NCBI GenBank assembly: GCA_034698045.1 | Contig: JAQGAU010000239.1 | Coordinates: 1 to 33,491 of the forward strand | Origin: Paramacrobiotus richtersi | Taxonomy: Eukaryota; Tardigrada; Eutardigrada; Parachela; Macrobiotidae | Length of the DNA stretch: 33,491 nt | Direction of reading: 5' to 3' | In this document: positions 1-10,000 of the stretch, piece by piece | Layout of the letters: each line of letters starts with the position of its first letter | Position numbering within the stretch: position 1 is the first letter of the stretch | Program-made: the position numbers and the translations under genes | The notes under the pieces: model-generated | The model's database searches: none | Seen by the model: the letters and a program-made list of their open reading frames with translations, nothing else | What the model was told of the DNA's origin: nothing

Positions 1-967
1 TCTACCACAGAGATAGCACCACATAAACAACAGCACTGAGCATCGTCTGACTCAGAAAGACAGGCACAGACACAACTGCCCACCAGCCTTTTACGAAGTG
101 GAAGACAGACACACCGCTATGCTGTTAGTAATAAAAATAGAATATATGAAATAAATTCAACTTAAATTCATCCGGCAGCATCTCTTCTGATGTGGCACCA
201 GTTCACTTTCAGCAATGGGCCGTAGTTTCCCCTGGAAGGAATGCAGGCGGCCAGATCTGCGGACCAACAGCGGGGACGAAGTGTCGGTTCGCTGGCCGGG
301 ACTTATAGTTATGCGGTCAAGAAATACACATTTATGCGCAACACACGGAATGCACAAAACCGGCTTATACGTACATGTGTTTGTGCAAAAGCCACAGCGG
401 TGCAAAAATATTTCGTGTCAGTAATGGCTGGTTAGATATCACAAAACCGCAGACTCTTGTACTTATGCACTCTCCACGATGAAAATTGCTATTATATTGG
501 TTTCGTCTACTGTTGATTAATATTTAACGATGTGTGCGCTGTTATATGCCACTGTCTATAGCCACAATTTCCCCCTTGTATGATTCTTCACAGAGCCTAC
601 TTTGTGCATTGTTGCAGCACCAGTAGAAGTACCGTTTTAATAACATACGAAGAATCATCGTATACGATTATGGCTCACAGTAACGAGCGATAATAGGTTA
701 TCCTTTTATTTATTTTCTATGCAGCTGGTGGAAAACTGACTATCTGATGAAGTGAAACCGGGAGGAAGTGCAACAACCTTGAGAAGCCAAACACGACAGA
801 CATCCAAGGCGTCTGTAACTATAACATGCTTTTCTGAATGAGTAGCGAGTCAGGTGACTACTGAACGCCACTAAGAAACGATCGTAACTTCTGCACAAAT
901 TACAGAAGCAATTCAAATACTTATGGTCCACTGGCACAAAATAAGTGACAGATTTATGATGCAGCCG
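1..967. other. 3' flank of A1, no further gene seen
   Basis: No convincing coding exon was found here. From about 440 onward the sequence is a diverged copy of the stretch starting near 6620: both contain similar words such as TAACGAT, TGTGCGC and TTGCCAC-like blocks in the same order. The tandem duplication therefore extends into the 3' flank of the A genes. The short open frames on both strands are not conserved between the two copies. Confidence 0.5.
705..714 (-). terminator. Candidate poly(A) signal of A1
   Basis: Two overlapping AATAAA hexamers on the minus strand, about 260 bp after the A1 stop codon. A2 has an AATAAA at a comparable distance after its stop. This is sequence-motif evidence only. 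Confidence 0.4.
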
Positions 968-3900
968 TTATTCTTTCTTCGTTTCTTCCATTTCTTCCAT
1001 CATCACTTCATCCTTCGCTTCATCCGCGTCCGCGCTAGTGATGCTTGCGACGCTGGTATCCGCACTGGCAGGTTCACTCCGTCTGCGAAACTTGAACCAG
1101 TAAATGGCGAATCCGATCAATCCGACAAGGAACAGCTAGACAATGATAAGAGTGTCAGTTCACATGCACAACATACATCTTTTCACACAAAACGTTACAA
1201 TTCGGTTCATATTAACCATCAACAGCAAACAAGACGCGCAGTTTTGTCTGTTAGCTTGTGTCATTTGTTTTCTAGCTGGAGAGTGCTTGGCAGCTAGGCC
1301 GTGTAAGTGGTCCGAATGATGCGGCTAGATAGATTGTCACTCGATCGGTCAGAGCGATTACGTGGACGAAACAGCCAGTTAAAGTCCCATAGTTTTATGT
1401 ATAGTAAAATGCTAGCTTCAGTAGCTTGGCTACTGGATGTACTTAGGTAATAAAGAATAATAATATCACAAAACTAATAAAAATATATTGGGCTTACCCC
1501 GCCAACAGCTGCTCCAGCGAGCAGACCCACACTTGATCCTGCGCTTTCTGTAAAGAAACCACACATACAAAATAAACAGAAGTCAATTCAATGATCAGCA
1601 AACAGGATAACGTAACATAGTCTGTATCGGTACCCTGACAAAAGCAGCTGATGCCGGTGCTGATGAAGATCTGAATGTGGGCAATGCCGGGATCCGCTGA
1701 TCGGTTATGCTGTTTAATCAGCTTAACCATATCTCTTGACCAAGGCACTTTCCAGTAAACGCGCCACGTGACGATATTTTCGTAATTAATTTTGAGCATT
1801 CTTTTGCCCACCGTTTTCTTCTAATCCAAAAGTGTTCGTATTACCGTCACTTTTACGTGGAACGAAGTCTATATTAATAATTTGAGCAAAATAGCAGGTT
1901 ATTGATTTTAAGAACTGCATGGAGAGAAAACGAACAAATCGGTTCGTTTGCGTTTTCCCGAATTTAAAAATTCCTGAACCGCTCAAAATAAGCATTTACG
2001 GCGATCCGTTACACCAACCCGGTGTACCGATAAACCACGTTTATGATCCCATTTATCCGTAATCTGCCTTTACCGGTAAGCGCATCATACTATGCAAATA
2101 TTGATTTGCTGTGCAAATTCATCAAAAATCATGGAAGAAAAGAACCGCATGCTGTTTTGTTTTCGCGGAATTCAGAAATCTTTGTATACAGTGGCGGCGC
2201 GAGGGGGGCGAACTGGCGAATTAAAAAATTCACCCGGAGACCAGGCGCGCCCGGAACGGGCGGGCCTGGCGAGCTGGCGAAGACGCGTTGAATGCGGACG
2301 GGCGAAACTGGCGCGAAGAAAAATAAGCAGCATTGGCAAAGCTGGCGAAAACAGCAAAAGTTGCCGAAATAGCCTACTTTTAGCCGTATTTTTGATAGTT
2401 CAGTGGATAAAGTACGTGTCGAAAGGGACAATCTTAAAATTAGTTTGGAATTTCGAACTACACGAACTTTTGTTTTCAACCCCCCCCCCCCTTAAAAACC
2501 TGGCGAAACTGGTATGATTCTCATATGTCAGCGGGCGAAACGGGCGGGGACCAGTTGCGGTTACTGGCGAACCGGGCGGTAAGGGTCTTCGCCCCCCCCC
2601 CCTTCGGCAGAACTTCGCGCCGCCTCTGTTTGTATACAAGGAATATGTTGTCGAAGCTGGTTTACCTACGCACCAGCTGTTTTGGAGGCTGCCGTAGAAT
2701 CCGTTGCTGCTGGCGATGCAGTAATCGAGGTTCCCGGAGAATTACGATCTAACGGAACATTACTAGGGTAAGTGACAGCCGCCATCTTCGCCAGTGCATT
2801 GTCGCCGAGCGTTGGAATCATGGGCTCATCAGATACGGATTGGCTGGGCTGAAATGACTTGGTTATGGACGAAAATTCTCACGCACAATAATGACACAAC
2901 GGCTGGTACCTGTAAAACAGGCTGCACCATAACTTCGTCCCAGATCTGTTTGTTGCAGTTGTCTTCAGCGCAAATACATCTGCGATCGATAAAGTCGGCA
3001 TCGCCTTTCACCATGTAGCAGATCATTTTATGTCCTTTGGAGTTAGCAGCTGTCCATCGGTTAAAATCGTCGTCCGTTTCATTTAGGTAAGAACATCTTC
3101 TGGTCACCGCAGGAACTAACATAAAAGTCGGAGCATGTGCAAGAGTAAAGTAACTGAATTTCCTGCTAAAAAGTGGCTTATTCCTCTAATCGTACCGCTT
3201 CCAAGCGTTGCTGGTAAGCGTTCTTCGAACAACGCCTGCAATTACAACTATCGAGTATACGAGTGCGTTTTTTCCAAATCTCGTGTGCGTGTGCTGTGAC
3301 CAATTGCCCGAGATGTATTGCCTTAGGACGCGTGCAAGCGCAAAACGTCCGTTCGTCCAAACGTCCGCCGGGCCATTTCCCCCCGTAACCGCCAAAACCG
3401 TACCGAGTGCGACAGTTTCGTTCGGCGTAACTTTTGCCCACCCATGTCGTTTGAGTACCCGACTGGCGACTACCATCATGCATCAACTGAAGAAACGAAC
3501 TGACAAAGGTCAAACCGTCTAAAATCTTTGATTATCGTATAGTGGCTCGTATACCAGTGACCGTGTTGAATTTAGAGTGCTGAAAACATCAATTTTTCGA
3601 TCGTCTCTGAGCAAATCCGCTAGAGCGCAGTTTCACGGATCGAACCGCGGACCGCTTGCGCTTGCCCCTAGCTGCAGAAATCTGTTCCTAAGACGAAATT
3701 CTTATAGTTTCAGCACTTCTATGTTTCCGGGAAAATGTTGCGTGTGCGCAGTCGGAATCCATAAAACAGGGTACGGTATAAGTTTTAGCGGTCAGAAGAC
3801 TAACATGTATGAATGTCCAACGATTTCTGCGCGCACCATTCGGCCCTTGCGCAATCTCTGAAAAAAGTTTAAACGCCAACCCGTGTACCAAAAGTCTCGT

Positions 3901-5191
3901 TTTAAATCGATTATTTTTAAACTCGCCTGGAAAATGGGTATATAGATGAAAATTGTTTTGGACAAAAACCAGCCGTCCAAGATTTCCTGGGAATTTTAAA
4001 ATGTATTTTAAAAATTTTGAAATTCATTTGACAACTGCAGAAAATTTTGTCGCACAGCAGGCAACCGGCTGACTTGAGAAATTGTTCCCCTGAAGCGGTC
4101 TATGGGGCTTTATGTCCGGCTTTCGGACCAGCCAGGGCAATTGTGCCCACCTTGCAGTACAATTACAAACTTCAAAATAGAACTACGTAACAGTGCCCAA
4201 ATACAACGTTTCGATGTGCATGATCGCAGGACTTACTGTTCCTAGTGCTGATGCCCCTGTTTTCCGGCCTTACTCCGGTCCCGATGAGGCATGTCTTGGT
4301 GTTGCAGGTCACTTTTTTATCATTAGTAATACTGGTGCAATTTGTCGGATCAAAGTATTGTTCGCACTTGTGGCATGTTATGCACTCGGTTCCTGAATGA
4401 ATCCAAAGATTTTTATTACGGCCATGAATAATTTTACAATAAATCAAGAGTTCCTGTTGTAGTTGACAACAAAAGCTCACGCAAGAAGAAATTAACACAG
4501 AAAATTCCGATAACGATAACCACACAGAAGCTTAGGTTCTGCTTCATGCCGAGAAGTGGAATCAATATTTCAGAACGTTTGCTTCGGAATGCTTGACCGT
4601 AGATGTTGCAGAATCAGGCTCTCTTTGTCACGATGTAAAATCTCAGGAATGAAAATATCGAGGAAGACTTTCCTCGGTTTCAGAGCTTTTTCCTGGCTCG
4701 CAGTTAAAGTATTAAGAATGCTAGAGTTATTACAGTAGGATCAAGGTATGACAATCGCTGGTACTACAAACAAGGCAAATACTGAGAATATCGCTTAATA
4801 GTACTACAATGACTGCGATCATGGCACCACAGATGCCAAGGCTTTTTAGGTCGCAATTGTATGTACACCAGAACACATTATTTTCCTAATGATTCTGTAT
4901 ATCTTTAGCCACAATCATGGAATCGGGGTCATGTACCATTGCAGTTAAGTACTTGCAAGTGCAACTCGAAATGAAAGCTTTCCTGCCTCTAAAACAGAAC
5001 CGTTCGAATGTTTCTCAAATTTAAGGGTGGCTATCTGTTATATTTGCCGAAACTCGGGCCAGCCTGGGAGACACATTGAAATCTGATACTTAACACGACC
5101 CGAAAAACTCACCCGAAAAGGATAATGCAAACAAAATCCAACACACGGTGAACTTATCGATAGATCTTGTAGCCCACTTCATTCGGATCAT
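968..5191 (-). CDS. A1: Ly6/uPAR-domain single-pass membrane protein (6 exons)
   Basis: Exons on the minus strand: 5113-5191, 4237-4392, 2910-3115, 2674-2848, 1498-1547 and 968-1135. They join in frame to 277 residues, with phases 1, 1, 0, 1, 0. Exon 1 gives a signal peptide (core VCWILFALSFS). Exons 2 and 3 give one three-finger (Ly6/uPAR) domain with the CxxC start, a Cys ladder and the ending CICAEDNCN. The phase-1 intron splitting the domain is typical of Ly6 genes. There is one Cys more than in A2 (TECITCHKC). Exon 4 is a Ser/Thr/Pro/Ala-rich linker. Exons 5 and 6 give the membrane helix (LLAGAAVGGLFLVGLIGFAIY), a stop-transfer RRR and an acidic tail ending EEMEETKKE. Two in-frame ATGs, at 5191 and 5182, can start it; the first has the context shared with A2. 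The role is probably that of a cell-surface receptor or adaptor, but the ligand is unknown. Exon order, splice sites and tail are all conserved in A2. Confidence 0.88.
1136..1497 (-). other. A1 intron 5
   Basis: 362-bp phase-0 intron dividing the transmembrane helix between two exons. The donor is GTAAGC and the acceptor TAG. A2 has a 314-bp counterpart at the same codon. No internal feature was recognised. Confidence 0.75.
2181..2636. mobile_element. Non-autonomous hAT-like element with target-site duplication, inside A1 intron 4
   Basis: The 440-bp element (2189-2628) begins CAGTGGCGGCGCGA and ends with the reverse complement of CAGAGGCGGCGCGA, which is a 14-bp terminal inverted repeat with one mismatch. 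It is flanked by the 8-bp direct repeat TTTGTATA at 2181-2188 and 2629-2636. CAG-starting ends with GGCGG and an 8-bp duplication are the hallmarks of hAT transposons. No transposase frame is present, so this is a MITE-like internally deleted copy. The interior is G/C rich, with repeated CTGGCGAA-type words and two C runs (near 2480 and 2592). The same intron in A2 runs straight through the site (near 8080-8100) with no insert, so insertion followed the A1/A2 duplication or was specific to A1. Confidence 0.8.
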
Positions 5192-7078
5192 TCCCGACAA
5201 ATGCACGATTCATCCATTAACCAGTTGATAAAAACTAAAACTTCTGTCTGCATTAGTGCGGCCGGTTTAATCCTGCTTTTGATGCGGCGGAAAACTTCAG
5301 GACAAGGAGCAGCGCACAAAACCGGTTTTTGTCACCTGCAGTGCAACCGGAGTGAAGCTGCTGGAGCTGGCAGAAACTTCGCCCAAAGTTAAATATAGGC
5401 AAGATATGGCAGTCACAGCCTTACCAAAACCGGTAATCAGAATCAAATCAAATACTGCCAACCCGTAGTACAACAAGTTTCTCTCCAGACTTCTAGATTT
5501 AATTCCTTTCGTGTAAGGAAAAATTTTATCGTAAGCGGTAAGCGTGATACTGCCATGCGTTAAGAAACCACCGTGTACCGTTTACGGGAAACGGATTTGA
5601 TTCGAACAAACGTATCAGCTGCCAGGCAACAGCATCGAAACCACGTGTTTCGGCGGTACGTAACATACAACCACACGGACTTAATGTCGCACGTGTTGAG
5701 AAATGCAGATGCTGCACGTGATACTCCCCATAAAAGTTGTTACAGTAGTCTGAAAATGCCGTTGTTTTGAAGTTTTGCCGCACCGCCAGCGTAGAATTAA
5801 CTGATCGGAAAGCAAAAATGTGGCAAGCATATCGTATGGTATTGTGCTATGAATCTCGAGGTGGCGGTATGGGTAATAAGACCACTTGTGTGTAAAACGT
5901 GTGCCAAAAACAAGAATGCGTAGTGCTTAATATACGTAATAAGTTATGACAATCCACTTTACCTTCTTGTGACGCCTTTTGCCACGCACTCATATACACA
6001 ATGTTAATTTATTATAGAAATTCTCAGCTCACACTGTGTACTTGGTACATTTGTTTTACATTTACATTGAATTTACATTACATTTTTACATTACACGTTC
6101 AAAAGAATTTTTACGACAGAAATTGTCCATGTTAATGCAAAAGGGAAATGCTCTTTGTGTTATGGGCACGGTACCCGATTCTGTCGGCTTAGATGAGATC
6201 TTTCTGCTTGGCTGATTAATTTTGTTTATGTGTTTGTACACGTATGATATTATGGTACAGCAATAAACACACATTACAATTTTTTACATTTTTAACGTAT
6301 ATTTACATTTTTCTATATACTAATTTACAATTATGCGAATCCTGTGGTGAATCACATTGATTTTCTTAGCGTAGTTAAATATATTGTCATCAATTCCGGT
6401 TGCAAAAAAAATACCAGCAGGAAAACGTCCGTAATATAAGAAGCCGAGGATGTCCAGCTGTTTGGGTTTTGACGGTTTCCCGCTTGCGAAGTTCAAATTT
6501 TTGTGAAACTTACGGAACACACCAGCAAGTCTGTAAGAACCGGCACACATATGGGCGAAAACCTTTTCTGTGCAAGAACAGTTCTGGTTGCTATATTCCG
6601 TTTAAAGCGTGGTAGCAGAAAGCCGAAGATTCTTGTACGGTCTTCTTCATGAAAACTCCGATTGTTTGGGATTCGCTTATTGGTGTCTGATATCTAACGA
6701 TTTGTGCGCGTTTATTTGCCACAGTTTTCGCGCTGTATGACTCTTCCCATAGCATGCTTCCTGTACATATTGCTGCAGCAGCACTCCTGCTTGACATACG
6801 AAGAATGATCCTATACAGTAATATTGTGACCAACAGTAAATGCAGCAGCGCTGGAATGTTCTTCCTTTACATCCTGTACACTGACAAATGGAAACCGGGA
6901 GGTTCAGTCTAACAAGCTTACAGAGCTAAACAATACAGATATCCAAGGGCCTGTACCTAACAGGATTTTATGAGCGGATGCCACATTTCGCTTTATTGAG
7001 ACAGCGTGAGCCAGAAAGGTATATAGAACGCCACTGAGAATCGATCGTATCTGCTGTACCAATATCCAGCTGTTGCCG
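5192..7078. other. Spacer: 5' flank of A1 and 3' flank of A2
   Basis: No exon was supported. The stretch at about 5540-5760 is a diverged copy of 12,600-12,790 upstream of A2, sharing words such as CCGTTTACGGGAAA and GCTGCCAGGCAAC, so A1 and A2 probably share old promoter sequence. Around 6055-6105 and 6280-6330 the DNA is AT rich with many TTTACATT-like repeats. The part from about 6,600 to 6,900 matches the 3' flank of A1. Confidence 0.5.
6711..6716 (-). terminator. Candidate poly(A) signal of A2
   Basis: AATAAA on the minus strand about 360 bp after the A2 stop codon, in a block that is homologous to the A1 3' flank. Motif evidence only. Confidence 0.3.
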
Positions 7079-10000
7079 TTAATCTTGCTTCGTTTCTTCT
7101 GCTTCTTCAATTATTATCTCTTCCCTCGCTTGTTCCGCTTCCGCATCCGCGGTATTTGTACTCACACTGGTATCCGCACTTGCAGGTTCACTCCGTCTGC
7201 GAAACTTAAACCAGTAAATGGCGAACCCGATCAGTCCGACAAGGAACAGCTAGACAAGATAAGAGTGTTAGTTTACATGCATAAGATACATATTTCCACC
7301 CCCAACGTCACGCTTCGCTTCATGTGGCCACCCACAACAAAGAAAAGACTGTTTTCTGTTTTCTAGATGGAGTGTGCTTGTCCAATTTGGATCTTGCCCG
7401 CGTATGTAAATGGCTGTACATTATTACGCAGTTAAACTAGCTGTCGATTAAGTCGGTCTGGAGAATTACGTGGACGAAAGAGCCAGTTCAAGTCGCGTAT
7501 AGTAAAAGGTTTACAACTGTGGTAAGATAATTGTGAAAAACAATAAATATAAATAGCGCTTACCCCACCAACAGCTGCTCCAGCAAGCAGTTCCACACTT
7601 GATCCGGCGCTCTCTGTAAAGAAACATTTTTGATTAAGACATCCAATCCAATAAACGTTCCAAGTGACTGTCTTTTCTGCAGTAATTTTGATTTTTGAAC
7701 AATCTTGTTGCCTTTTGGTTTTTTGCCCACAGTTCCCGAAGTGTAAATTTTGCGTAAAATTTATTTTATGTAGGACAATTTGTCGAGAACAGGTTGTCGA
7801 TTTAAGAACCGAAAAAAAATAGCTGGTTTGTTTTCTGCCAACTCTGAAAATCCCTGAACCGTTTATGCTCAAAATAAGCATTGGATCTGCGGCCATGCGT
7901 TGTACTAAATCCACTGTACCGATAAACCAACTTTATTCATAATTTCATACCTTATTTATCTTTACTGGGAAGCGAATCGAACAGCGCAAATACGGATTTC
8001 CAGTGCAAAATTTTAACTATAAGTTAGGATAGGCAGGAGCCGCATTGTGTTGTTTTTTCTCGCGGAATTTAAGAATTACTGTAGTAATACAAGGTAACTC
8101 TTGTCAACGCTACTTTACCTACGCACCAGCTGATTTGGTGACTGGTGTAGAATCCACCGCAGTACTTGCGGTGCCAGGAGATTGATCCACGCTACCACCA
8201 GTAACACGATCCCATGGAACTTTACTAGAGTACGTAACACCAGCCATCTTCGCCAGTGCATTATCGCCGAGAGTAGGAATCATGGGGACATCAGTGGCGG
8301 ATTGGCTGGCCTGAAACAGCTTGTGCGGTTACAGATAACAAATTCTCACGCACCATGCTAGTACAAAGGCTAATACCTGTAATAAAGGCTGCACCATTAC
8401 TTCGTCCCATATTTGGTTGTTGCAGTTATCTTCGCCACAGATGCACTTGCGATCTCTGTCACGTTCTGTGATGTAGCAGATCATTTTATGTCCTTTTGCA
8501 TTTGCTGACTTCCATTCTTCATAATTCTTATCCTGTTCATCTGGTAGAGAACACCTCCTTCCCATGGCAGGAACTGGAGTAAAAATCGAAACATCAAAAT
8601 TATATCTGTAGGATACATGAAACCCCACCATTTAATGCCTTTACGCCATAAAGTACTGCATTGCTTCCACCGAAACTGTATTGAAATTACATGACATTGT
8701 CATTGTTCTAATATGTGTTCACCACCAATTCCACATTCGTAAAACAGATGCGAATAGAACTGCACAGAAAAGTGCACAATTACCGACCATCTGATCTATG
8801 TATAACCATATCGGAATTGCATTATACCGCTAGCATCCTTTATGTGCGCCTTCGTTATAAGCAGATAAATCTGGATGGGATATGGTGTCTGAAATTCTTT
8901 TGGGCGGAGGAAGGGTATGGTGCGCCTACTGGAAGCACAGGATATCCAGTACGTCGAGATATTCGAACAGGAATGCTAAAACTGAGTCGAATGACGTCAC
9001 TGGACGCGCACCCTATATTGCGATATTACCAAGAGTTTTGACGTTATACCAAGTCACTAAGGGGGGTGTTTTGAAGCGAATGTTTTTCTTCGATGTGCCC
9101 TATTATACAGTGTATAATATAGACGCTGCCTAGGTACTTCGATGTGTGCCAACAATTGCGGGGCTTGAGTGTACGGTGCCGACAATTGCGGACTTGCTGT
9201 GCAAATGTACAGATTTTATCTCGATCCACACGTGCGCGGCTGTCGGGTGAACAACCGCCCGGCGGGTGCTGCATTGGCTAGCCATTTCAACCGCGCTTCC
9301 ACCGCAGTTAACGCTGCACAGCAGCACAATTCGATTTTTTATTAGGAATTACACAGAAAAAAGGTAAGAGGTAAAAGCTGCAGTCAGTTAGTACCTACTG
9401 GGCGGTTGATCACCCGACAGCCGCGGCGCACGTGTGGATCGAGATAAAATCTGTACATTTTCTCAACAAGTCCGCAATTGTCGGCACCGTAGACAGAGAG
9501 TCCGTCATTGTTGGACCACATTACCGATGAATGAATTCAAGATTGTTTTTACGTTCACTGCGTTTCAGTGCCGTCAGGCGCCATGAAACAGGGCGGTGCA
9601 GTATCCGGGGACTAGCCCTTTTACTAGTTCTGTGCTAAGGCTTTTCGAGTCCACTGGCGAGTATGTTGCACAGCAATAAGCAAGGTGTAGGTCTCATTGA
9701 ATTAGATGGCAAATTCGGCCGACGTGGTATTGTTCAACTTGCTGAAATGGTGCCCAAAGTTGCTGAGCGTTACAGACTACGTGGACTGATGGCTCAGGCG
9801 CATGTTGTGGATCGTGCGTGCTCTTTTCCTGGACGCAGCCCGGCCGTATTCTGTCTGACAGGCAAAAACCCGGGGAAATAACCTACTCGCGTTCTATGCT
9901 AAAAATTTATGTGTACCACGACGTCCGGTAATTCGACTTGTTCCAACTGTAGTCAACCTTTTGTATACCGATCCAAGAAGAGTCAACTCACTGCTAGATT

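Noticed and set aside
923-1297. Plus-strand open frame of 124 codons
   Set aside because: It is the antisense of A1 exon 6 (membrane helix and acidic tail). The minus-strand reading is spliced, conserved with A2 and has clear protein features.
2129-2479. Overlapping open frames on both strands in A1 intron 4
   Set aside because: They lie within the GC-rich hAT-like element, have repetitive composition and are absent from A2.
2479-2602. C runs as regulatory G-quadruplex sites
   Set aside because: They fall inside the transposon-like insert, are single homopolymer runs and may be inaccurate in length.
7073-7366. Plus-strand open frame similar to the one at 923-1297
   Set aside because: Antisense of A2 exon 6; the similarity between the two frames comes from the minus-strand genes.
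8377-8573. Hydrophobic C-terminus of the unspliced exon 3 frame (LLQVLAFVLAWCVRI) as a GPI anchor
   Set aside because: A donor site follows the LLQ codons and the next exons continue in frame to a genuine membrane helix in both A1 and A2; the hydrophobic run is intron read-through. A minor unspliced, anchored isoform cannot be excluded.
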